From positions 1-11,310 of the forward strand of contig JBBHKE010002412.1 of assembly GCA_037447655.1 (NCBI GenBank): a stretch of 11,310 nt of DNA. The letters are read 5' to 3'. A model generated the notes under the pieces. That model searched no databases, was not told the origin of the DNA, and saw nothing but the letters and a program-made list of their open reading frames with translations. Positions 1 through 7,342 of the stretch are shown piece after piece. The position numbers were made by a program, and so were the translations under genes. Source of the stretch: Zygnema cylindricum (Eukaryota > Streptophyta > Zygnematophyceae > Zygnematales > Zygnemataceae). Position 1 is the stretch's first letter. Each line of letters opens with the position of its first letter.

Positions 1-179
1 CTCCGTCTCCCTCTCCTTCTCCCTCTCTGGCACAGAGCACTCGATGTTTTTTTTACTTTTTTTCTCATTGCTGCCCAGTTTTCAGCTTGACTCAAAACTA
101 CAACTAAAATGGAAGCCAATGAAAACAGAAAGGAAACCAAAATTGAAACTTCAACGAAAACTGACCTTTAAATTTTACC

Positions 180-314
180 AGAACTGAAACTGAAAGTGAT
201 TTTCCCTGTTTGATTCTAAACTGAGACCAGAACAGAAACTGAGAGTTATATTCCCTGTTTTGATTCAAATCTGAAACTGAAACTGGAAGTTATCTTTCCT
301 GTTTGATTCTGCAG
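180..314. repeat. Three-copy degenerate repeat, 44-49 bp
   Basis: GAACTGAAACTG...TTCCCTGTTTGATTCT recurs with CTGTTT(T)GATTC at about 206, 255 and 299. The units differ by several substitutions and small indels. No gene or element is associated. Confidence 0.6.
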
Positions 315-1680
315 AGGCCTCCTCAAGATCTGAAAGGAAGACCCATTTACGCTGGTCCTTAAAAAGGGCTTAAGTTCTTCCCTTTTCAGTTTTTATAAGG
401 TTTTTTCGAGGTTTTACTTTTCGTTTACAAGGTTATTCGAATGTTTTTTGAGTTTTCCGTAGTTTAAAATTGTTCAGTCTTTCTTATATTCTATGAAAGC
501 CCAAAGCCCAAAGCAGTCGGGCAGGGCCATAAAATGTTTTTCTCCTGCCCGCAATTGACCCTCTTTAGGTAAAATGCCGAGAGGAAAGATTTCGTATATT
601 TTGGAGTTTCGAAAACTTCTATAAATTTTTTAGCATTGAGTGTTTTCATCGAGTCTATCGGTGCTCCCTTTTTTCAATACAGAAAAGACAAAATATGAAA
701 CAGAACACGACAAAAAAAATCAAAAGGGACGGCATTCCACTTGTCTTTTTAGGAATCAGTTCAACATATGACCTTTTTAACTAATTTGGGCTTTAGAATA
801 TTTCGAATATGTGTATGTTTTATTAGGAGTTGTTGTTTTTCTTTTTAGGGTTTAATTGTTAAGTATAGAAGTATGTTTTTTTTTCTTCTTTCGTTCAGTT
901 GTATGGATTGACTATCGCAGTAAAACTTTGCACCTTTTTGCACCATAAAATTTTGAGAGTTGAACCTTTTCGTTAGAGCTATTTCTCGTAGGTTTTAGAA
1001 GTTTTTATTGTTCTTTTCGACTGTTTTGCGACTATTTATACAATTTTTTTTTGTGAAAGGTACTTTTGATAAGGCTCACTGTCTACTCTACTTTTTGCGA
1101 GGAAAGTTAAATCAAGTTGTGACTAACACTGTTATAAGTCAAATTTACTTATAAATTAGGATTTTAAGCCTATATATTAATAGTTTTGGGCACATTTGCC
1201 ACAAGAACAAAACCTCATCATGGTGTACACAAAAATGATTTAAATTTATGTAATGCTAAGTACCTAATGTCATGCTTCATGTTTACAGAACTTTAATCAT
1301 TCTCATTAGAATAGTTGTCTTTCGAGATGACCGCTTTGTTCTTTTATTGTTTTGTTTTCATTTTTGTTGCATTTATTATTATGGTAGTTTGTTGGTGAGA
1401 GAGTCCATTTCGTTTCATTTTCGCTTTTCCTTTTTTGTTTTTGTACATTTATCATAAATATATCATTGCTTGATTCACCAAAGGGATGCTTTTCAAAAGC
1501 ATCTCAAAAGCCTATGGTAACGTCATGCATTGTATAATAAATTATTCGACTCCATTGGTCTAACATTTTATTGCAAAGACAAAAATTCAACACCTTCAAC
1601 ATCACCATCGTAAAATACTAAAATTGATTTTCTTGGTTTTGCATTGCATTAAAACAAAAATTAAAATCCACTTCCAACCA
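315..1680. other. AT-rich stretch without a recognised gene
   Basis: T-rich on the plus strand with many homopolymer runs. The only structure seen is a short inverted repeat, CGGGCAGG (518-525) with CCTGCCCG (544-551), just after a run of AAAGCCC repeats (496-514). The open frame at 1272-1457 is a Phe/Leu/Ile-rich artefact of T-rich DNA. Confidence 0.6.
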
Positions 1681-1689
1681 AAAAGGACA

Positions 1690-2140
1690 AAAGCCAGAGG
1701 GCTCTCAAGATCCTTCCTCTTCCTTGTCCTCTCGAAACAACACCGAGCACAAAGTACGAAGGAACTCATCCAAAAGGACTCCCAATTAACCAAATATCTT
1801 CACCGCCTTCGGAATATAGTCGTCCACAGTATTGCAGTTGGTCACTCTCCTTAACAATGTCACACATGTCACACCCGGTCACTCTAACATGTCGACCCAT
1901 TTGACCGATGACTCTACCGAGGCACCGTCCCCCAAAACAATGTCACGAGAAATACTACGGGCACCATCGAGCAAAAAAATATCAATTTGTCGCAGAGGAA
2001 TACAATGTGAAACCACCCGACGAAGAGAATAACTCCCCACTCGAAGGTAAGTAATTGTCGTAATAGTGTTGAGAAAAGTGTAGAGAACAGTATCAAGTGA
2101 ACATCGAGAGAAATTAACTCCCCATGGGAGCAACAAAGCA
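1690..2140 (-). pseudogene. Possible decayed coding region
   Basis: In one minus-strand frame about 150 codons run from 2136 to 1690 with only three stops (near 1876, 1787 and 1701). Coding-like segments keep the same register across the stops, for example GARSISRDIVLGDGASV, TVDDYIPKAVKIFG and LGVLLDEFLRTLCSVL. The patch is clearly GC-richer than the DNA on its left. No family is recognised. A rival reading is a plus-strand exon of 48 codons (1902-2045) ending at a strong GTAAGT donor at 2047 (KYQFVAEEYNVKPPDEEN). Confidence 0.25.
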
Positions 2141-2609
2141 AATGGACGCTATCGGGGTGAAGGAAAGAGGGACAAATGTCACTCGGGCAAACGAGAGACT
2201 TGAGTCGAGATGGACGAGTGGGCCCGAGCCTAAGCCTGAGGGCACGGGTGAATTAAGCATGAGTGAAATATAGTGTGGAAAGAATAGGTGTAACTAACAA
2301 GCCAAGCTCCAAGGCCCCAAAGCTCCAAGGCTGAAATAGGAGAGTAGATAGGCACGTGAACATTCAAATGCCAATATTGACAATCACAATATAGGAGAAA
2401 GAAAAACAGGAAGTCCTATTAAATTATCGAAAAGGGGCGTAAACATGGATTGTGCAACGAAGTAAATTCGAAAAAAGAGGTTTGTTCTTGAAGATTAGAA
2501 AAGAAAAACGAAAAAAGAAAAAAGACAAGATAAGATGAACCATATTTATACCAGATAAGACGAACTATACTTCCGAGAACCAAAAGTCAAAATGTTAAAA
2601 AAAGTCAAA
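2141..2609. other. Downstream flank of the ZCCHC8-like gene
   Basis: Contains the 3' UTR of the gene at its right edge and otherwise non-coding DNA. The repeat AGCTCCAAGGC occurs twice (2305-2315 and 2321-2331). No polyadenylation signal of AATAAA type is seen on the sense strand. Confidence 0.5.
2528..2570. repeat. 18-bp direct repeat in the probable 3' UTR
   Basis: AGATAAGATGAACCATAT at 2528-2545 recurs as AGATAAGACGAACTATAC at 2553-2570, 25 bp apart, 40 to 80 nt downstream of the stop codon. No AATAAA is seen nearby, so the 3' end of the transcript is not defined. Confidence 0.5.
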
Positions 2610-3709
2610 CTACGGAGATAGATCCATGTCCGGCTCTTCAGGTGGAGGTGTCGGTGAAGGTAGTTCTTTAGGAGGGGGTGGAGGGAAGGGTGAAGAAGTT
2701 AGCCAAGGTAGGGGTGGAGGGAGAGGTGAGGGTGTGGGTGAAGGAAATTCGTCAAGAGGGGGTGAAGGAGTTGAGGAAGGTAAAGGTGAGGGTGTCGGTG
2801 AAGGAGGTTCTTCGGGAGGGGGTGGAGGGAAAGGTGAAAGAGTAAGCGGAGGTAGAGGAGGAGGTCGAGGAGGAAGTATAGGTGAATAACAACCCATATG
2901 GTTTATTGTCTCATCTTGAAGAGGGAGAGGGACAGAAAGAGGGAGAGAATGCATAGGAGGGAAGGGAGCGAGAGAAGGACGAGAAGATGGAGGTATGTGT
3001 CTCCAACTAAAACTTTCTTCACCGGGAGGAGTAACTATTGGAGGAGCCGGTGTTTGAAAAGGATAAGGAAGGTTGGGTGTGCGAGGGGAAGGAATTTGTT
3101 GAGTGACATGTAGGTTATATGAATTTGGAGAATGTGAATAATTGGGAATAGGTGAATTTTGACTAGTTTCGGTAGTATTCTCGACAAAAACCCAAGCGTT
3201 TTGATGATATACGTACTTTCCTTTCGCTTCCCAATCCCATCTTGGACCTTCCGTGTTTACATTTTCGTTTGAACGTTCCTCTCGTCTATTTGTGTTTCGA
3301 TAATCGTAACTCGTTTCGTTTGTTTTGGAAGAAACGTTGTAATTTCCATTCGTCCAATTTCTTGAATTCGGTGACGATTTATCCCACGATAAAATTGGTT
3401 CTTCACTAAAATGGTTTCTTACATTTGGAGAAATATTGTGATGTGTCCTTTGGTAAAACTTGCCATCATATGATGTGTCTCTTTCTGACGGTAATATTGT
3501 CTCATTCTCTCCTTCTCCGATAGAATGTTTTTGAAGAAGGAGAGACTCCGTATCTAATGGTCCCTTTGGCGAGTCTTCAAGCTCTCCCTCTTCGAGCTCT
3601 CCTTCTTCAACTTCTCTCGCTTTGGGGTTTCCCTTAACTTCCCCACTTTCAATTTCAACATCGTCGAAAAAGACAATGCCCCTTTCTTCCTCTTCCTTCC
3701 TTACCTCTC
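2610..3709 (-). CDS. ZCCHC8: Coding exon 7: C-terminal exon, acidic and proline-rich
   Basis: The acceptor is TTCTTTGTAG|GAGAGG; two bases complete a Gly codon begun in exon 6, then 366 codons run to TAG at 2612-2610. It opens with an acidic/basic stretch, GIVFFDD and EEGELEEGELED, then an Asn/Ser/Thr-rich middle (for example WDWEAKGKYVYHQNAWVF). It ends in a Pro/Ser tail with PPPPP runs and SPTPSPLP motifs. The GIVFFDD motif sits where ZCCHC8 proteins carry a short Gly-hydrophobic segment just after PSP. The middle and tail have no family I recognise and are probably disordered protein-protein interaction regions. Confidence 0.85.
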
Positions 3710-6700
3710 CTACAAAGAAGAAAAATAGCAAAAAAAACAAAAACTTAATTATTATGTCCAAATGTCCACAAACATCCATAAAAACATCGTGAACCATTAA
3801 TGTTCTCTCAACCATTAAAAATGCTTACAACCTAAAACACGTAAATGACGGTCTTAGTTTTTTAGGGTTTTCTACCCTTCTTAGAGTATGTTCAAATTAA
3901 ACATTGGAAATTAACATATATTAATGTTGTCTCTTTTAGTGTCGCTTTATCCACTTCGTGTAAAAAAAAATAATGTTTGAATAAAAGGGTGGTATCAAAG
4001 ATTCACAAGATGACACAAAAAACTTCACTTAGCGCACCACCCTCCTCCCCTTCCCCCCTCTCCCTCTTTCCCCCCTCTCCCTCTTCCCCCCTCTCCATCT
4101 CTCCCCCTCCCTTCCTCCTTCCCCCTCTCTTCCCTATCTCTCACCTGGGTTAAGATAGTCGGGAGGACAACCCATCAGTCTCATTCGTCCTATCCAAGGA
4201 GGCGCCTCCAATTCCTGGGAGAGAGGGAGAGAGTGTCGGTGGGGGGAGAGGGACGGAGGGAGGGAGAGAGGAGAGGGAGGGAGAGGGAGAAAAAGAGAAA
4301 ATTCTATGTCAGTTGCAGAAAAACTAATATTTTTCCCACTTTTTGCAAGGGAATAACAAAGTGATGAAAAGAGAGAGGACCTAAAGAAAGAAGGCCAGAG
4401 AACCTTTCGACCGAAATTATAAAAAACTGAAGTTCTTACATATTAAAAAATTCTGAATGTTCAAATATTTGGAATCAAATGCAAAGGAAAAAAAAGAGAC
4501 AAAAATGGAGAGAAAAAAACAGTTTAGAAAGACAAAAGACAGAGAAAAAGACAAGGGCACCAAAAAGGCATCACAGAATTTAATGCAGGGCATTTCAGAT
4601 TTTTTAAGGGTTTTTAGGACTCTTTCATGGTTATGTATGTTATTATGGGGTAATTCTGAGGTAATTTAAGGTGTTTCTGGGTATTTTCTAAAATGTTCTT
4701 TTGTTTCCCAGGGTTTTCTTCCTGGTTTTCCAAGGTTTTCAGGGTTTTTAAGGTTTTTTAGGATTTTTAAAGGTTTTCCATGGTTTTTTAGGGTTTTCTT
4801 AGGGTTTTGACGTTTTCATGATGTTCTAGAATTTTCTAGGATTACTTAGAGTTTTTTTAGGTTATCTTAGGGTTTTATGGGGTTTTTCCAGGGTTTTTCT
4901 AGCATTTTTTCTAGGGTTTTTGACGTTTTTTTTTAGGATTTTCGACTTTACCCGAAGTCCGAGAGCTTCCCGAGTTTCGGGAGCGAGTTTCCCGGGAACT
5001 AAATCATCGAAATTTTTCGAATCTTGAGTCGACCCTTGGTGGTATCTCACATGAACGGAGGCGTTTCCTCTTTGACTTCCATGTTCTCCTCTCGCGGCAG
5101 CGATGGCTGTCGCGTCACGAGGTTTTCGACACTCTCTCAGATTGTGGTTGTAGGAACCGCAATTGAAGCAACGAGAGGAAGACTGTAGTCTGGAAAACAC
5201 CAAAAGGGAGGAGTTTTTTTTTTTAGTACTTGGTAGCTTTTAGAGGTTTTCTAGTTTTCCGGTTTTTTAGAGACTTTCTTAGATTTGGGGAGGGAAGCGA
5301 AAGAAGGGAGGGAAAAGGGCGCAGGAAACATACATTCCCGTTTAATAAACATTAAGAAAAACGAGATTGTTGTTGACAACCATTACGTCATATGTTAATC
5401 TACGTTTAAAATATGCTCAATTACGCTCACATTATGCCTAAAACACGCTCAAAAAACCGTAAAAATACGTTAAAAATAAGCTTAAAACACGTTCAAAACA
5501 CACGTAAAGTACCATTACAATGCATGGAAAGACATTAAAAACTCATGTGCGAATATCTTTTGGACTCACATGACTGTTTCCATGGTTGCTTTTTCCGTCG
5601 GAGAACCGATTTGACTCTTCAAAGTACTCAAACAGCGATCGAAAATCGGTACTTCGTTGCTCGAATCGAATTTCTTATTAAACGATATTTCCGATTTTTT
5701 TCGATTACTCTCGTCGGCCTTCGTCTTCAATTCATCGGCATCCACACTATTTGGTGTGGCCAAATCCGGCTCCGTTTTTGTCTCATTTGCATGTCGAGAC
5801 GAAATAGTCGATCGTCCTTTTTTCTTTCTTGGAATGTCCACCCAAATAGGCTGTAGACATAAATAGCAAAAGAGGGAGAGAGGGAAGCGGAGGAGGGAGC
5901 AGGAGGGAGGGGACAGGAGGGAGGGGGAGAGTGAGGGAGAGAGAGAGGGAGAGAGTTTTTTTGAAAGTTAATTTTTTGTAAGGTTTTTCTCCAAACAGGC
6001 TCTCACCAGAATTGGTGTTTACTGCGGCTTTAAAGGGGTTTATTTTAGGGTTTTTTAAAGTTTTTTTTAGAGTTTTCTTCCAGGCGGGTACACACCAGAA
6101 TTGGTGTGGATCCTTCTTCTTGAGACCGAACCAAAAGAGAAGGAATGAAAATATCCGTTCCGCTTTCTAAATTTTCCACTAAAGAATCCTGTAAGAAACA
6201 AGGAAAAAAAGAAATTAGGAAACAAAAGAATAAGGAGACAACGGAATAACGAAAGAAAGGAATAAATAAAAACATTGCGAAAAACCAGGTAAAAGTGAAT
6301 AAATAAATAACAAAAACTAATAAATAAGTGAATAAAAACAATGAGAAGAATCCTGTAAAAAAATGAATAGAAAATGAATAAATAAACAATAAGAAAAGTG
6401 ATATCAAAAATACCGTGGATAGAAATAGATCAATATATAAACAAAAACAATGGGAAGAAAAGTGATATGAAAAATATTGTGGATATAAATGAATAAATAA
6501 GTTAAAGCAACGGGAAAAAAAGTGGTACCGAAAATACCGTGGACAGGGAGAGGGAAGAAAGTTGGTCAGATTGCCAAACCGCCCATCCGTGAATCGCCTC
6601 CTGTAGTTTTTTCCGACTCTCTCTGAAAAAAAAAATAACAACAATAAAAAACTTTAAGAGAAAAAAAAGGATAAAAAGAAAAACTGATAAAAAAGGAAAA

Positions 6701-7106
6701 ATGGTAAAAAGGTAGGCATGACATAATTTTTTTTTATTTTTTTTGTTTGCTTCTATTTTTCTTTTTGTGATGTAAAAATTTTATAAGTTTTTATCCCTTT
6801 CTTATCTATACTTTTGGGATCCAAAATAATGTTCATTTTGAACCAAATGCTTTTTCTTTTTCTTTTTTTTGGAAGTCTTTCATAATTTATTTCCGACCAA
6901 GGTTGTGACACGTGTCGTATGTTTTTGGATCCAAAAAAGGTTTTCTTACTGACCAAAAATATTTTAATTGTCTCTTTTTTATGGATCCATTCTTTTTTTT
7001 TTAAACCAAAGCTTAGTTATTATTTTCCTTACTTTGAAATTCTTTCGTAATTTATTTCCACCACGGGTCCATTGTGACACGCGTCACTTTCTCGTCGTCT
7101 TTTCAT
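2610..7106 (-). CDS. ZCCHC8: ZCCHC8-like zinc-knuckle/PSP-domain protein, seven coding exons
   Basis: Minus-strand join, in transcript order: 7106-7033, 6622-6538, 6188-6096, 5850-5570, 5189-4952, 4214-4145, 3709-2610 (stop TAG at 2612-2610); 1941 nt, 646 residues, every junction GT-AG and phase-compatible. Seen: a basic start (MKRRRES), a conserved segment at about 19-84 (INYERISKESRKKLQ, SGTDIFIPSL), then PIWVD (85-89) opening a charged stretch, a CCHC knuckle (C185, C188, H193, C198), a PSP domain at about 238-277 ending in PPWIGRM and GCPPDYL, a GIVFFDD motif (291-297), acidic EEGELEEGELED (315-326) and a proline-rich tail. Known: ZCCHC8 proteins scaffold the NEXT complex, joining an MTR4-type helicase to an RBM7-type protein and feeding nuclear transcripts to the exosome; Arabidopsis homologues associate with HEN2. 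Inferred: the same nuclear role here. Odd: the usual GYPPGY of PSP reads GCPPDY. The start is uncertain because the first exon also has a good acceptor at 7132 and stays open upstream of the ATG. Confidence 0.87.
2647..2846 (-). repeat. Tandem repeat inside the proline-rich tail
   Basis: On the plus strand the block starting GGTGTCGGTGAAGG recurs at 2647 and 2791, 144 bp apart (48 codons), with a third, more diverged copy starting near 2731. In the protein this gives repeated SPFPPPPP and PSPTPSPLP units. The period is a multiple of three, so copy-number changes keep the frame. Confidence 0.7.
4039..4141. repeat. Purine tract (sense) downstream of exon 6
   Basis: The plus strand is CCCTCTCC/CCCCTCTCCCTC-rich, so on the transcript it is G/A-rich and starts right after the exon 6 donor GTGAGAGA. 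G-runs close to a donor often help define a small exon; it is also complementary to the tract at 4217-4301. Confidence 0.85.
4145..4214 (-). CDS. ZCCHC8: Coding exon 6: 70-nt exon with the second half of the PSP domain
   Basis: The acceptor is CTCTCCCAG|GAATTG and the donor CCCAG|GTGAGA. Its 23 codons plus one base read ELEAPPWIGRM then RLMGCPPDYLNP. PPWI/L-x-RM followed by G-x-PP-x-Y is the diagnostic PSP signature. Two family positions differ: Tyr to Cys and Gly to Asp in the GYPPGY-like part. The exon is too short to appear as an open frame of its own and was found by searching for the missing PSP half. Confidence 0.92.
4217..4301. repeat. Pyrimidine tract (sense) upstream of exon 6
   Basis: The plus strand is GAGAGGGA-rich, so the transcript is CU-rich directly up to the CCCAG acceptor of the 70-nt exon 6. 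Complementary purine-rich RNA lies on the other side of the exon (4039-4141). Confidence 0.85.
4600..4940. repeat. Degenerate telomere-like array in intron 5
   Basis: About 340 bp on the plus strand is dominated by variants of GGGTTTTTNAGGG: TTTTTAGGG, TCTTAGGG, TTCTAGGG, TTTTAAGG, TTTCCAGGG. It ends next to the exon 5 donor. Units vary from 8 to about 14 bp. Being flanked by coding exons on both sides, it is interstitial, not a chromosome end. Confidence 0.7.
4952..5189 (-). CDS. ZCCHC8: Coding exon 5: CCHC zinc knuckle and first half of the PSP domain
   Basis: The acceptor is TTTTCCAG|ACTAC and the donor CTTCGG|GTAAAG. One base completes the previous codon, then 79 codons follow. CFNCGSYNHNLREC is a perfect C-x2-C-x4-H-x4-C knuckle, followed by KPRD and an Ala/Arg/Gly-rich linker. 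The exon closes with FDDLVPGKLAPETREALGL, the first half of the PSP domain. The split of PSP between exons is confirmed by the next exon supplying the PPW...PP half in the matching phase. Confidence 0.92.
5398..5505. repeat. Degenerate short repeats in intron 4
   Basis: The stretch is built from diverged 15-22 bp units of the type AAAACACGCTCAAAA / AAAACACGTTCAAAA with ACGTT and ACGCT words. It lies in the intron between exons 4 and 5. No function is suggested. Confidence 0.45.
5570..5850 (-). CDS. ZCCHC8: Coding exon 4 of the ZCCHC8-like gene
   Basis: The acceptor is TATGTCTACAG|CCTATT and the donor GTCAT|GTGAGT, a near-perfect consensus. It contains 93 codons plus two bases (AT), completed to ATA (Ile) by the next exon. 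It starts PIWVDIPRKKKG and continues as a hydrophilic Lys/Glu/Ser-rich stretch without recognisable folds, probably a disordered linker between the N-terminal block and the zinc knuckle. Confidence 0.83.
5868..5957. repeat. Purine tract (plus) / pyrimidine tract (sense) before exon 4
   Basis: GAGGGA-like purines on the plus strand make a long CU-rich tract on the transcript immediately upstream of the exon 4 acceptor. It is irregular, with AGG and CAGG interruptions. It is likely to act simply as an extended polypyrimidine tract. Confidence 0.8.
6001..6110 (-). repeat. 89-bp tandem duplication restating the exon 3 donor
   Basis: ACACCAATTCTGGTG occurs at the end of exon 3 (GT at 6095) and again with its GT at 6006. 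The following bases (GCCTGGAAGAAAAC versus GCCTGTTTGGAGAAAAAC) are also related. The second copy has the stronger donor, GTGAGA, but lies beyond an in-frame stop. Confidence 0.7.
6096..6188 (-). CDS. ZCCHC8: Coding exon 3 of the ZCCHC8-like gene
   Basis: The acceptor is TTTCTTACAG|GATTC and the donor ATTCTG|GTGTGT. There are exactly 31 codons, phase 0 on both sides, with the recognisable ESGTDIFIPSLLV block; plant homologues carry a similar Ser-Gly...Phe-Pro-Ala/Ser-Leu block at this place. The donor is weak compared with a duplicate of the same junction at 6007/6006 (CTG|GTGAGA), but using that duplicate would bring in an in-frame stop at about 6045. Confidence 0.85.
6340..6366 (-). other. 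Decoy copy of the exon 3 acceptor in intron 2
   Basis: Sense-strand TTTTTTTACAG|GATTCTT at 6352 repeats the real exon 3 acceptor TTTCTTACAG|GATTCTT at 6188, 164 nt further upstream in the transcript. Using the decoy would reach an in-frame TAG after 11 codons, so it is probably silent or gives non-productive transcripts. Confidence 0.55.
6355..6546 (-). repeat. Three-copy 60-64 bp repeat restating the exon 2 donor
   Basis: In the sense direction the motif YATCCAC/GTCCAC then GGTATTTT...CACTTTTCTT...TTGTTT...TTATTCATTT starts near 6546, 6486 and 6422. The first copy contains the real donor (CCACG|GTATTT). The third copy keeps CCACG|GTATTT; the second has CCACAATATT and has lost the GT. Confidence 0.75.
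6538..6622 (-). CDS. ZCCHC8: Coding exon 2 of the ZCCHC8-like gene
   Basis: The acceptor is a T10 run followed by CAG just before 6622; the donor is CCACG|GTATTT at 6538/6537. It encodes 28 codons, including SRKKLQEAIHGWAVWQ, a predicted amphipathic helix that matches the lysine/leucine/tryptophan helix of the plant homologues. It ends in phase 0. This frame is not the longest one here: a longer open frame over 6045-6644 reads this exon in the wrong register. Confidence 0.85.
6800..7090 (-). repeat. Imperfect tandem duplication of exon 1 and its downstream intron
   Basis: The end of exon 1 plus about 75 nt of intron 1 (from 7086 leftwards) recurs from 6917 leftwards, offset about 165-169 bp. 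Shared landmarks are GACRCGTGTCACAA, GGAAATAAATTA, GAAAGA and then TTTGGTT...GGATCC. GGATCC is present at 6817, 6927 and 6983, so the intron part exists in three partial copies. Confidence 0.75.
6868..6917 (-). pseudogene. Decayed duplicate of exon 1 inside intron 1
   Basis: This stretch reads SEINYERLP where exon 1 reads VEINYERIS. Relative to the true exon it has a 4-nt deletion upstream of that block, which breaks the frame, and the donor AAAGTAAGG has become AAAAAAAAG with no GT. It therefore looks like a dead exon copy, not a usable alternative exon. Confidence 0.65.
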
Positions 7107-7131
7107 CCTCGTAGTCCGGATTTTGGCAGTT
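7033..7131 (-). CDS. ZCCHC8: Coding exon 1 of the ZCCHC8-like gene
   Basis: A strong acceptor (TCTTTTTCAG) precedes 7131 and a consensus donor (AAA|GTAAGG) follows 7033. The frame reads ...GPVVEINYERIS and ends two bases into a codon, which the first A of the next exon completes as Lys. The first in-frame ATG is at 7106-7104 (MKRRRES). The eight codons before it are open, so either this is the translation start after a non-coding leader exon or an upstream coding exon was missed. The VEINYERIS segment corresponds to the short beta-like segment that precedes the helix in plant ZCCHC8 homologues (recalled, not searched). Confidence 0.75.
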
Positions 7132-7342
7132 CTGAAAAAGACAAATACAATGAAGAAGGCAAAGAAAAAGCAAGACAAAAAAAAGATGAAAGCATACTCA
7201 ACACTATTTTAAGGCGAAAAAGCACGACGGTTTTTCTTTCAGCACATTACGAAAGAGACAAGGAACATGCAATTTTTTAGGTTTCGTCAAGAATTCAACC
7301 AAACTGTCAAAAATATTAAACCAGCGATTCTTTTATAGGAAA

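Noticed and set aside
1690-2140. Reassigned stop codons (non-standard genetic code)
   Set aside because: The ZCCHC8-like gene has no internal stops across 646 codons, so the standard code fits; the stops here are better explained by decay or a false frame.
2626-2889. Plus-strand Gly/Glu-rich open frame
   Set aside because: It is the mirror of the proline-rich tail of the minus-strand gene.
4457-4669. 70-residue Lys-rich plus-strand open frame
   Set aside because: It lies antisense within intron 5 and is made of A-rich low-complexity DNA.
4600-4940. True telomere end
   Set aside because: Exons 5 and 6 of the same gene lie on either side, so the array is interstitial.
6045-6644. 199-residue minus-strand open frame
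   Set aside because: Its hydrophobic middle is translated T-rich intron 2. Only the part after 6188 is a real exon; the part over exon 2 is in the wrong register.
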